DNA of 64,000 nucleotides from Prinsepia uniflora (taxonomy: Eukaryota > Streptophyta > Magnoliopsida > Rosales > Rosaceae): NCBI GenBank assembly GCA_032719365.1, contig CM064869.1:26321504-26385503 (forward strand), in the 5' to 3' direction. Under the pieces are notes generated by a model that had not been told where the DNA came from, ran no database searches, and saw nothing but the letters and a program-made list of their open reading frames with translations. Of this stretch, positions 1 to 10,192 are shown piece after piece. Every line of letters begins with the position of its first letter. Positions within the stretch are counted from its first letter, which is position 1. The position numbers were made by a program, and so were the translations under genes.

Positions 1-60
1 ATAATTTACCCATTACAAAAATATAAAACTCCTAACTATCAACGAGATTGAGGGGTTAGG

Positions 61-420
61 CACTAGTAAAAAATATACCTTTGGAGGCAAAAAAAAAATT
101 TGTCGCGAAAAGGCAAATTTTGCCGGTTGAAGTCTGCCGATGCGAAAATATTTGTCGTGAGCTTTGTCAGTAAAAACTCGTTAGCAAAAACCTCTCGCAA
201 CAAATTTTCAACATTTTCCACGAAAAGGTGGTACTTTACATAGAAAAAATATTTGTCGCGAAATATAACTATACACGGCAAAAATATTTGTTGCGAAAGA
301 TAACTTTATGCGACAAACCTATTTGTCAGGATAGAGAAACTTAGGCGGCGAATTTATTTGTCGAAATAGAGATACTTAGGCGGCAAAACATTTTGCCATC
401 AGAAGTCTGAAAATGAAGAA
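61..420 (+). mobile_element. CACTA-type (En/Spm-like) transposon end with subterminal repeats
   Basis: The sequence switches at 61 to CACTAGTAAAAAA, matching the CACTA start typical of En/Spm-type terminal repeats. It is followed to about 400 by repeated short motifs of the type TTTGTCGCGAAA in both orientations (near 101, 150, 195, 250, 278, 312, 350). Dense short subterminal repeats are normal binding sites for CACTA transposases. The 3 bases before the end (agg, 58-60) could be one half of the 3-bp target duplication. I found no matching right end or transposase in the window, so this is either a decayed element or one terminus of a larger copy. An alternative is another TIR superfamily with similar subterminal repeats. 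Confidence 0.45.
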
Positions 421-1735
421 TTGTCAGGAAAAGCTCTTTTATTAAATAAATAATAATCTTACTCTTTTAGGGCTACAAAAGCAGGATCAATATCATATCA
501 TTTATGCATTGAATTCCAATACACCAATTACAGATATTAGGAAATTAAAGCATAAAAATGGTCAAAAAGACAATCTAAGAAAATCAACTTGGAATATATA
601 ACATAAATTGAAATATCAAATCATATATGTGTAATAATTAGAGGATTACATTACATAAATCTAACCCAACACTTGTTTTTCTTTCCTAGATGCTAACTTC
701 CAATTTTTCCTCATGACTGTTATCATAAGCTTTGAGACATAATATAATATGTAATAGGCCATTGACTGCAAGCTCAGAGTAATGGAGCTCTTGACTTTGT
801 GTTATTGTAACACTCACCACACTAGAAGTCAGAGTCTGAGCGTAGATCTGCTGCACTTTGTCAGCCTTGAAGTTTTGTTTACCTTTCCTGCCTTGATTGA
901 CAAAGGAGCCTGGAGGGGGCTGGAAACTACTTCAGCGTATTCAAGGGCAGTTGTCTTAACACCAGACTCAAGTTCATAATATGCACAATCCATAATCAGG
1001 TTGATCAGAAGAATCATGAAAACAATGAAATTAATTTGAATGTCAGTAAGGAGTGAAAAGCTTGAATCATTTTTCAGACTTCATATGTTTTGTCCTTTAA
1101 ATTGAAAAATCATATAAAGCCATGGCAAACCTTAATGCCAGCATAATTCATACCATTAATGCAAAGGTGTTTGCAATATATTAATCACAACTTGGGTTAC
1201 CTTGACTTCTTTCATCACTGTAGGTACACCAGAAATGCTTAGCAGGGCAGTAAATAAAACAAATAAAATATAGCTGCAACTTTTGTCTGCATATGAAAGG
1301 TGAACAAAGAAGAAAGTGGGTCAGATGATAAACAAGATAATAAATATACAGAGAATGAAATCAAGACAATAAGTAACATTTTCCCGAAGAGATTCAAAAG
1401 CTATGTCCGGAACAATTATTTGATGGAATATTATAGGGGAAGAATTAAATGCATCATCAAAGTACTTATTGAATGCTTTTGAATCTTTTTTATTAATTTT
1501 TATTAGGCATTAGGCATTATGCATGCTTTTGAATCTTTTTTATTAATTTATTAATTTTTTGTTTATTTTGTTTCTTCGAACATTAAATAATTTCATGTAA
1601 AATTTATTTTATTTTATTTAATTACTTATAATTCTTATAGAGAATAATATAGGATAATAGATATCAGTAGGAGACTTGAACGTTATTGAATTTATTGAAA
1701 GTATAAAAATCACAAATTATATTTTAAGCCTTGTT
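421..1735. other. AT-rich stretch without a recognisable gene
   Basis: Mostly AT-rich DNA with frequent stops in all frames. The only non-random looking piece is 812-1,017 on the minus strand, where a frame containing ELESGVKTTALEYAEVV reads for about 60 codons and a GTGAGT donor-like site lies at 817-812. It could be a decayed exon or captured gene fragment, but I cannot assign it to a family. It may lie inside the CACTA-like element that begins at 61. Confidence 0.3.
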
Positions 1736-2280
1736 GAAGCGTGAAATGTTCCAACTGTCGATTACTCGTTGCCCAATCACCAAATAACGCGTGTCCCTCC
1801 TGTGACCTGTCAACTCAAGCGGATCGCGGGTTTCCGTTAGTACGGGCACCGGTGTGGTGCCAGCCTAAGGCTCTCCGACGATCAAGTCAGTTACGTTGTT
1901 CGTAAGAGGAAATAGTAAATGGTAAGTTTGGCAGAGTAATTGTGAATAGTAAATATTAGTTACCTTTATTGGGAAATGTGTACCCCTATGTATGGGTATG
2001 TGAGATGTTCAATTCCCAAAGTTCCGATGTGGGACAAATGCTTCTCGATTTACGTGCTGACACGTGTTACGTAAATCGAGGGTGGATAGACTTCCATGTG
2101 GCATCCCGCATTGGGCCCGGGGTTAGAGCTTGTGTGAGTTCAGCGATTTTGGGCCTTGAACGGAGTCTGGGCTTCAAGTATACGGTCCAGTGGATCTGGT
2201 TAGATATGGTGTCAACAAGCCTTATTTGTAGAAATTCGATGGGGGGATGTGAGACAAATCATAGACTTTACTAAAGCATA
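1736..2280. repeat. Unclassified repeat-like, GC-richer segment
   Basis: A GC-richer island between AT-rich flanks. It contains CTCCGACGATCAAGTCAGT (1,875-1,893), a wording I associate with dispersed plant repeats, and the hairpin at 2,044-2,080. A plus-strand reading of 101 codons (1,969-2,274) spans the hairpin but has no recognisable domain. It may be part of an LTR or a MULE; no boundaries or target duplication were found. Confidence 0.25.
2044..2080. repeat. Perfect 12-bp stem hairpin with a CACGTG loop
   Basis: CTCGATTTACGT at 2,044-2,055 and its exact reverse complement ACGTAAATCGAG at 2,069-2,080 flank a 13-base loop containing CACGTG, the plant G-box core. There are no mismatches in the arms although the surroundings show no conserved gene. 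Confidence 0.8.
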
Positions 2281-2328
2281 ATTTACTAAAGCCTTTTCAT
2301 TGATATTTTGAATACATCTAAACTTTTA

Positions 2329-2685
2329 GGGTGTGTTCGGAGGAGGGAAAATAAACATGGAATTTATTAAAAAGTTAAAATTTCAAGTTTACTATGCACA
2401 AATTCTCTTGCTTGAATACTTAAATATATAAATTTAAAATTCTAAAAACTTGAAATTTGGATGCCCAAGCTTAAATTCCATATAAAAAGGCGTTATCTTC
2501 AAAATTTTATCTTTATAACTATCATTTATATATGTACATTAAATTACATGTTTAACTTTCATTTTAATTTAATTTTATCTAAACATCCAACTTCACAAAT
2601 TTTGTAAAATTAATTTCCGTTAATTTAAATTTTTTTCATTTGATAATTTTTTAATAATATTAAAATTCTCTATCCAAACAAACCC
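2329..2685. mobile_element. Tourist-like (PIF/Harbinger) MITE
   Basis: Left end GGGTGTGTTCGGA and the reverse complement of the right end GGGTTTGTTTGGA match at 11 of 13 positions, and a TTA lies directly outside both ends (2,326-2,328 and 2,686-2,688), as expected for the 3-bp target duplication of PIF/Harbinger elements. At 357 bp with an AT-rich, partly self-complementary interior and no coding capacity it has MITE proportions. GGGTGTGTTTGG-type ends are common in plant MITEs. A hAT origin is the main alternative. Confidence 0.55.
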
Positions 2686-2815
2686 TTAGAGAGTTATGAA
2701 ATGTCATGATTGAATACACTTCAATTTTTTATGGTTTTATAAATCTCCATAAAAGTGTAGATTAAATGCGCTCAAATTTTTACTAACTCTTAAAAATTCA
2801 TAATTTGAATACATC

Positions 2816-3554
2816 CAGGGCCGGCCCTGAGGGTTGCTAAGTAACGCAGTCGCCTAGGGGGTCCTGATTTTTTTTTAAAACATAGTTATTATGTTAATTT
2901 GATGTATAATTATCTTATTTTAATAATAATCAAAATATGCTATTTGTGCGAGTTGGTTGCGTTGCGCGCTGCCTTCAAAGAGCCCCTTTTCGAATCCAAC
3001 GATGGGCTCTATTAACGAGTTTTTGGGTTTTTTTTTTCCTCCCTCTTTTGTCTACTGTAAGGTAGTTAGGGCTTTTGGGTTAGCATATTTATGTTCGGGC
3101 TAGGGGGGACAAACTCGGGGATATTTCTCAATAGTTAGAATTAAAGACGGCAAGAAGACGTATCTACTTAGACACAAGTGCGGAAGTACAACTTAGATAC
3201 AAACAACTAAGTACAACTTAGAGACAGGCAACCAAGTACATAAGTAAGGAAGCTCAACTTGAGACCACGACTGCATTTAGGAATGACAATATTTAGTTGT
3301 GAAGCTAATCTTGGAAGAAGCATAGAAGAACACATTGCTAGATTTATTACCAAATTTCATACTCGTGAATCTGGTTCATTTTATTTTCCCAATCTGTTCA
3401 ATTTTTGAGTTCATTGTTGGTTATTGAATTGTTGTCTTGTTGAATTGTAGGATACTTGTTTTTAGTGAGGTACGGACACTTTGAGAGTTGAAGAATTGTA
3501 GGGCCCTTATTTGAAGGTTTGTCTTGAGCTCATAATATCTCAGAGCGGATCCAT
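2816..3554. mobile_element. Decayed hAT-like non-autonomous element
   Basis: The left end is CAGGGCCGGCCCTGAG, of the CAGGG type seen in hAT elements. The right end, CTCAGAGCGGATCCAT, matches the inverted left end at 10 of 16 positions. The flanking octamers aatacatc (2,808-2,815) and aatatatc (3,555-3,562) match at 7 of 8, fitting an 8-bp hAT target duplication. No transposase reading is visible. The right boundary is weak and could be off by tens of bases. Confidence 0.4.
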
Positions 3555-3562
3555 AATATATC

Positions 3563-4729
3563 TAAACTTTTAGTTAGATATATTTTAACTCTATTAAAAT
3601 CTCAATTGAATACATCCATTTACATTGCAGACAAGATATTTATCATTAGTTATCCCCTATATTTATCATTAACTATCCCCTTAATTAGGTAAATCTGGAA
3701 CATAGAGAGTTCACTTCTTTACAACTTTAGATTAACACGCACGTACCATAACCATTGCTATATATATATATGAATGATAGGGAGTTTTCTCACAAGCCAT
3801 TTTGCCATTAGAGGCTCTGAAAAAACAATTCAATGTTAAGATATAACATATTTTTTTAGGCCAGAGCTGATGATTATCAATGGAGGTCATTGCTGATAGC
3901 CTAGCTAGTAGCTATACCTTGTGATATTGTGTGCATGTCCACTAACTTTGAGACCTTCTCAACGAAAGACGGGCGAACGACATCCGGAGTCTCTGCCATT
4001 GTTGCTTGTTCTGCATCGATCGTCTTCCATCAGCCGGCAACTGATTCCTTAGGACACAAGCATCACCATCACATATGTAACGTTTGTTTTGGGATTGAGA
4101 GCCTTCTGAAAAGCAGCTCAACATGTTTGATAACACACGGAAATCCATAGATATATTGATTGAGATAGTCCGAGAGATTAACAAAACATCCTCTAATATT
4201 TTCTGGGTTTATGCCAAGTATTCTTATATAGAGAGAGAAATTAATTAGCTAGCTCTTCGTCGACCCTTTATATATGACTATATAATATGCATGTGGTTGG
4301 TAATACGTATATATATATATATAATTAATAATAAGGTCAATGTTGGAGGGCTCTTAATTTTTACTCGTTTATAAATTTGACAGGGACCGGGTTTATAATT
4401 TCCATCCTCAAATATGAATCAAATTCAAACCAACGTGTTGCAACAAACGTGTAGGTCTATGTGTTGACTAGATCTCTCACAAAAGCCGAAGCCCTTGTTG
4501 GCCCTTAGTGCTCCACACCCGTATGTTTGCATTTAGATCATAAATATGGCCGAACAATTTGACGTCGTTGAGGAATTTGTTCCCATTCACACTATCACTT
4601 AGGCTATTAGTATATTTTAACATTGGATGACTGAGTTAGACGGAATTGAAATGAAGTGGGACAATATTTTCAAAATAGGATCCAAATTGTTACAAGAGTA
4701 ATCTCAGACTGATAAGACAAAAACATAGT

Positions 4730-4765
<36 letters not shown>

Positions 4766-5327
4766 GGATACAAAAGTTAGTGAGCTTCATGTTGTATTTC
4801 AAGTAATAAATTTTTTTTTTTCAATTATTAAATGTTACTCCTATTTATTCTTTGAAAGGAAAAGGAAAATGTTAGCGTAATTTTTAATCTGAAAAAACGT
4901 TCGAGAAATTCTTTATTCTACTTTGTTAGCCTCGTCAATGAATTAATTTTGGCTCTTTTATTCATTTATTTTATTGGTTTTTGGTCAAATTGTTTATTTA
5001 TCTTTACTGGTACTTCATGGTGAATTTTATTGGTGTTTAAAGTGCACGTCACACTATTTAAATGGATCATGGAAGCGTTTGCACACAAGTAAGTGGCTTG
5101 CTCCCCATATTTTTCAGTTGGTTCTCTGATGTGGCTAGCTTGTAGATTTTCCCTCCTTAGTGACTGGATTCCTGTTGTTGTGGAGGCAGCTGGAAATGTG
5201 GAGGTTACTCCATTTTCAAATCTTGGGTTTCTTTTCCGTAATATCTTAGGTTTATTTTCTTTTAGATCTTGTTAGTTTAGTCCTTTGTACTTTGGTTGTC
5301 TTCTTCGGCAGTTTTTAGTTGTTGGGT
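3563..5327. other. Non-genic stretch with simple repeats
   Basis: No gene or mobile element boundary recognised. It holds a duplicated phrase (ATTTATCATTAACTATCCCC type, about 3,640-3,680), an AT microsatellite near 4,308-4,323 and a run of 32 T at 4,733-4,764. A plus-strand reading at 3,929-4,150 with four consecutive His codons is not similar to anything I know. Confidence 0.5.
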
Positions 5328-6285
5328 CCAAGGATTGAAATATCGATATCGACGGATATATCGTTAGTCAAATTTACAAATATCTCGCCCCAAATATCGG
5401 TATCGATATCGATATCGTTTACGGTCAACAAAAATGATGGAAATTCGGTCTAAAAGTTGGAAATTTGGAATGAAACTTTGGAAAAAACTTAAGTATCCAA
5501 TAATGGTTATATAGGACTAATAAAAACTATAAAATGAATTTTATATAATAAATATATGATGAATAAGATATAATATGATTCTGACGATGACTAATAATAT
5601 AAAATTTTAAATATAAACATAAATTGAGATGAGTTACTATAATTGAATGTTAAAATGGTTAAAAACATAACAATAAACATACAAAAATTCAATGTAAGAA
5701 AAATGATAAAATAAGTTTAATATATTTAAAATTGGAAAAAAAAGAATGAAAAAATAGGGTCAAATTTTGTTAAAAAATTGAAAGTAATGGATATATATAA
5801 AATTGGACAAAAAATGAAAAAAAAAAGACCAACCTTTGAAAAATTGGAATAAATGAATAAAAAAGAAAAAAAAAACAATGGTATTTGGCAGCTAAGGGGG
5901 CGAACCCAAAACCCCCCAATAGACTTTAAAAGCCCCATGCAACTCTGCTGGGCTTCACTTTATTAATTTACATAACGTTAATTATATATGTATAAAGATT
6001 CATCTACTAACAACAGTCTCCCCCTACCTCCCGCCTGGTCTACAACTTGGGTTTTCCGACCTGGCGACATGACGTGATGAAATAACCTTCGATTTACGTC
6101 CGATTTTCACGAATTAATAGTGCATCTTCATCGTTTTGATCTCAGGAAAAGATCGGTGGACTCAAAATAAGACAATTATTCGATATTTCGGCGAATTCCT
6201 TTCCCCCCTTCTTATATGCCGCCGGCCAAAAATATTGAAATTTCGGCGAAATTTCGGCGACATTCACCGATATTTTCATCCATGG
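5328..6285. mobile_element. Non-autonomous TIR element with ATATCG-rich termini
   Basis: The left end CCAAGGATTGAAATATCG and the inverted right end CCATGGATGAAAATATCG align with few differences. Both subterminal regions are rich in short ATATCG, TTTCGGCGA and ATATTTCGG motifs (5,338-5,425 and 6,178-6,275). The interior is AT-rich without coding capacity. No clear target duplication was found, so the superfamily is open. It abuts the truncated LTR fragment that starts at 6,286. Confidence 0.4.
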
Positions 6286-6611
6286 TTATTTGAAGTAGTT
6301 TGTGACCTTCAGGTATGGTTTGGACAGGTCAGAGGTTCCAGTGATGGTGATTTGGCTCAGGAAGGCTTCTGGCATGCGTATCGAGTCGGCAGGTAGGACG
6401 GTCTGTGAGTAGACTTTTGTTTCCTAAATTTGATGCATGCGTAACTGTTTTATATGTTTTCTATATGTGATTTCTATGCTTATGATTTTGGTATTTTTCA
6501 TTTACGTATTTGGTGATTTTTCGTATTTACACGTATTTCGAGGATATGCTTTTGTGGTGTGTTTTAATAATGGTTTTAAATTGGATTTGCTGGATCCAAT
6601 GCTATGTTTTT

Positions 6612-6808
6612 GGGTTTAAAGACCCGTGAGTTTAAAGACTCGTTGATTGATTGCCCCGGGGCCCGATATGTTATTTGAGTTTAAAGACTCGTTGATTAAC
6701 ACGAGAGGGGGGGGGGGGGGGGGGGGGATATTATTTGAGTTTAAAGACTCGTTACCCGGGAAGCTTGTTATGCTATTGAGTTTAAAGACTCGTTGAGTTT
6801 AAAGACTC
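6612..6808 (+). repeat. Array of GAGTTTAAAGACTC hairpin units in LTR E
   Basis: Six copies at 6,612 (as GGGTTTAAAGACCC), 6,628, 6,677, 6,737, 6,778 and 6,795. Each is a 4-bp stem around a TTAAAG-type loop. The first copy differs from the others at both sides of one stem pair (G-C for A-T), so pairing is kept. The same unit occurs on the minus strand in LTRs F and D. Confidence 0.9.
6707..6727. repeat. Run of 21 G inside LTR E
   Basis: An uninterrupted G homopolymer lying between two hairpin units. Two further long G runs occur in this family, at 7,641-7,657 (17 G) and 17,140-17,159 (20 G). Related copies have only 4-6 G at the equivalent sites, so these are slippage expansions or sequencing artefacts. 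Confidence 0.9.
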
Positions 6809-7166
6809 GTTGATATGTGATCCAACAGGTTTGATTCATTGATGTGTGTTCGGATTTACGTGATATCATGATTGTTTCCATATCGTTTTTCAAAAGTTTT
6901 GGGCAGTGGCCCACATGATTTAGATTTACGGTTTTTGGGCCGAGTTCCCGCATTTGGTTTTTGACAGGACCCATCCCAATCCCCCTAGGATTAACGCAGG
7001 ATGACCCTCTCCCGTCTAACACGGAGTCTCAGACAAGGGATATTTCCGACCTTTGCCTTCCCAGGCTATCAGAGTACGCCAGGATCCGGAGGAGGCATGT
7101 GATATCTCGGCCTCTGCTACAGTCCACATCTGCTGTCAACCTGAAGGATAGTAAAAACATTAAAAG

Positions 7167-8431
7167 CTGTGAGTGGACAAAACAAAAGTTTATAAAAATA
7201 TTTCCATAAAGACATTTGTACCCTTCACTAAAAAGCATGCATGCATTTGAAAACCATTTAACCAAATGGAAACCATATGTGGGAACTAAGCCCAAAATAG
7301 AATATAAACCAAGGTCGAAAGGACCGCCATGAAATCGACCATACGGGCCACTGTCCAAATCCATAAGGAAACCAATAAGGGACTCAGCCCATAACCATAA
7401 ACATACATGAGCCACTGCTCAATCCTGTGCACACCTGTGCACACCACATATCAAATCTCATATACCATATCATATATCATATAAGTCACACAACCAATCC
7501 TCTCACGGTATCCAAAGCTACGCGCGTGCTACCCGGGTCTTAATCTGAGTCTTCTCAAAGTCAAGGTCAATGTCCGCAGACCACTGATCCTACTCGAGGT
7601 TATAGTAACCATAGCCTTCCTGAGAGTAAGGAACCCAACTGGGGGGGGGGGGGGGGGTGACTCCACTCAGTCGATGCTCCGTGACTACTCCGGGGTCCGC
7701 CCAGGCCAACGACCCTCCTTGGAGGAGATAATAGAAGTAAAGGAAGGTATATGAACATATATATACATAACATAACCAGCCATGCCCGGTTCCCCTGAAC
7801 CCTCATGATCCACAACATCCAATTCGTTCATATACATATATAAAACAACCACCTACATGCCTGGTTCCCATAAACCGTCATGTACCACAATAACATAATC
7901 ATGTCGGTTCCCATAAACCGTTATGTACCAAAATAATATAACCAGGGTTCATGCCGGTCCTCATAAACCGTCATGTACCATCAACATAACCAGGGTTCAT
8001 GCCGGTCCCCATAATCCGTCATGAACCACGATACCACAACAAGGGTTCATGCCGGTTCCCATAAACCGTCATGAACCGGGAAATCCATTTAAGGTTCCCT
8101 GACCTGAAATCCAAACTGTAAAGCAACCTGGATCTCTTGCCTGAACATATGACATCAGCTGGGCACCATGCCCGAGATCTGAGGTCATATGCCCGAGACA
8201 AAACCAAATGGGTCTCATACCCGAGTTTGTCCTTTTAGAAATCCAAAACCAAATCATTTAAACCAATAAAGAAATACAGACCTGTATAGGCACCGTATAG
8301 GCCGAAACCTCGAAATACATGCCTATACGTAACCACATACAAATGTACCCATGGAATTACCAAACATGTATTAAAACATATAATAAACATTTATGCATGC
8401 ACCAATTTAGAAAACCAAGGTCCATTCATAG
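7167..8431 (-). repeat. Hairpin block of LTR C, bracketed by inverted arms
   Basis: The left arm CTGTGAGTGGAC (7,167-7,178) plus GCATGCATGCAT (7,235-7,246) is mirrored by ATGCATGCA (8,393-8,401) plus GTCCATTCATAG (8,420-8,431). Between them lie about six tandem units of 48-50 bp (7,782-8,080), each of the form CATGCCGGTTCCCATAAACC plus GTCATGAACC, followed by shorter hairpin units such as GGGCACCATGCCC and GGGTCTCATACCC. The matching block in the 5' LTR is 13,730-14,971. The position downstream of the likely promoter suggests it is transcribed as part of a long 5' leader. Confidence 0.85.
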
Positions 8432-9636
8432 ACCGTCTGAGCTGCCGACTCGATTTGCGTGCCATACGGCTCTCCCGAGCCAATCCGACCTCTCTGGGTC
8501 ATCCTGACCTGTCCAAATCATATCCAAAGGTTACTACTAACCTATACAAGTCCATATTAAGAACCCTAAACTTTCCCGGAAAAGTCAACGTGTCCCGTAC
8601 ACGTTTCCCGAGGTGAAAAACCTCAATTTGACCAACTTAAAGATCTCCGATCGACCCGAAACCACTGCCATTGGATCCGGATCGTTGAAACCTTTAAAAT
8701 GACACTGGACCCACCCAAAACACTGTTTACATGCGCCCCCACGCGCTGATCAACAAACCAAAAGTCAACGCTGACATCAGCACTGACAGCCTCTGACAGT
8801 GACACGTGTCACGCTCCCATTGGCCCTCTATCTGACATGTCAGCTGACATTGTTAGACCTGACAATGCTGACGTCATCCCTAACATGATGACGTCATCAG
8901 GATGACGTCATCAGTCATCGTCTACCTCAGATCGGGTCTGCAACCGGGTTACCGTGACCCGCGAGTTGACCCGGTCGGTTCTCCGCCATCCAGCCACCAA
9001 AACTCCTCCCGTTTGTCCCATTTTAATCCTCTCATCCTAACCTAAAGTTCTACGACCTTAAAATGGAAGGAAAAAAAAATCAAAAACCATACCTTCAAGC
9101 TTGGCTATGGCGGATGAGTTTTCCTCCGCCGTCCACGGTCGTTCCCGGCCGTCTAACGCCTCGAAATCAATCCTATTAAGTTCCTATGGTCCCCAGAAAC
9201 ACAACCAACCCATTAGTTTTGATCCAAGACCAATAAAACCCAAGTTTCGAATTTCAAACCCAAAACCTACCTTTTCGGGTTTCCTCCCGCTGTGAGCCGC
9301 CGTGGCTCTCGCCGTCTCCGTCCAATCCTTCCTCGCCTCATTTACACTATCTCTCTGGCCTCAGTCGCAGGTGATGAAGGGATGTGTGTTGTGTGTTTGA
9401 AGAAAAATGAAGAATGAAGAATATGGGGTTATGGGGCTTTCGGGTGTGAAGAAGAAATAAGAAGATAGTGATGGCTGATGAGAGAAGAGAGAATAGATGA
9501 TTAGATGAGTGGTGAGAATTGAGTGTTTGATTGAAATGAATGGCTAGGATTAAGTGAAGAAAAGATTAATTATATAATAATAGATATAATAATGTTTAAT
9601 TAAGTGAGATCCCCTTTTTAGGGGAAATGACCAATA

Positions 9637-9662
9637 GGATGAGTGACACTTGTCACTCATCC
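9637..9662. promoter_or_regulatory. 12-bp-arm palindrome in LTR C (3' copy)
   Basis: GGATGAGTGACA and TGTCACTCATCC are perfect reverse complements separated by ct. The same palindrome occurs at 16,173-16,198, 21,251-21,276, 27,703-27,728, 33,971-33,996 and 35,682-35,707. It lies 60-70 bp upstream, in the minus direction, of a TATATAA-type sequence, so it probably belongs to the U3 promoter. The TGACA core resembles the site of TALE homeodomain proteins. Confidence 0.6.
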
Positions 9663-10180
9663 ATGGGACCTACCTAAAATATCTAGCCCAATCAGATTTT
9701 GCCAAATCATCACCGTCTCGAAGTACGTGCATAGTGAAATCGAACTTCCGTGAACTATAACTTCCCTGTTCGAAGTCCGATTTCAGCGTGCCGCCTGTCT
9801 ATGGATTCGTATCATCCCGATCTACGTTACGGTCTTTGGCCCTCGGCCATCGGACCTCCCGATCAAAAAGTCAACATTTGCCCCTCTTTAACCATAATTA
9901 CCAAAATGCCCTTAAACTTCCGAACGTCATAACTTCCTACTCTAACGTCGGAATTGAACGTACCACCTGTCTATGAACTCATGACGTCACAAACTATGTC
10001 ACGGTCATCGATCAAAGTCCGTTCGACCACCCTAATGAAGAGTCAACGTTTTGCCACGGTTAGGGGCAAAACGGTCATTTCGCATCGTTCGTCCGATTTC
10101 GCCTAACTAATCACCGATTAGCCTCACTAATCGTGATTAGTCACTAATCTAATCTAGGAATTTGGGACGAGTCGTTACAA

Positions 10181-10192
10181 CCTTCCCTCCTT
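10181..10192 (-). other. Polypurine tract of element C
   Basis: On the minus strand AAGGAGGGAAGG immediately precedes the 3' LTR start TGTAACG. This is the expected primer for plus-strand DNA synthesis and fixes the element's orientation. Confidence 0.85.

Larger units (their letters stand above)
6286..6961 (+). mobile_element. Long-LTR family, LTR fragment E, left part (5' truncated)
   Basis: Aligns by eye with the plus-strand LTR of element A (35,339-38,221), beginning mid-LTR at the conserved GGTTTGGACAGGT phrase and then the left inverted arm CTGTGAGTAGAC (6,403-6,414). It is interrupted at 6,961 by element C and resumes at 16,720. The bases 6,957-6,961 (gtttt) are the left copy of C's target duplication. 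The upstream half of this LTR is missing. It could be a solo LTR or a remnant 3' LTR. Confidence 0.7.
6962..10179 (-). mobile_element. Element C 3' LTR
   Basis: Bounded by TG and CA on the minus strand and by extended, mutually inverted ends (TGACAGGACCCATCCC at 6,962; TGTAACGACTCGTCCC read inward from 10,179). It contains the hairpin block (7,167-8,431), a TATATAA-type sequence on the minus strand near 9,576-9,570, and the 12-bp-arm palindrome at 9,637-9,662. It has a 17-G run (7,641-7,657) where the 5' LTR copy has only a short G-rich tract. Confidence 0.9.

Noticed and set aside
782..979. 65-codon plus-strand reading
   Set aside because: It opposes a more protein-like minus-strand frame and has no motif; likely a shadow or chance.
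3796..3826. Similarity of this piece to 374-405, considered as the other end of the CACTA element
   Set aside because: Both are in the same orientation and no CACTA-type terminus follows, so it does not act as an inverted end.
3929..4184. Opposed readings of 73 and 80 codons, one with four consecutive His
   Set aside because: No known family, no splice or promoter context; consistent with chance.
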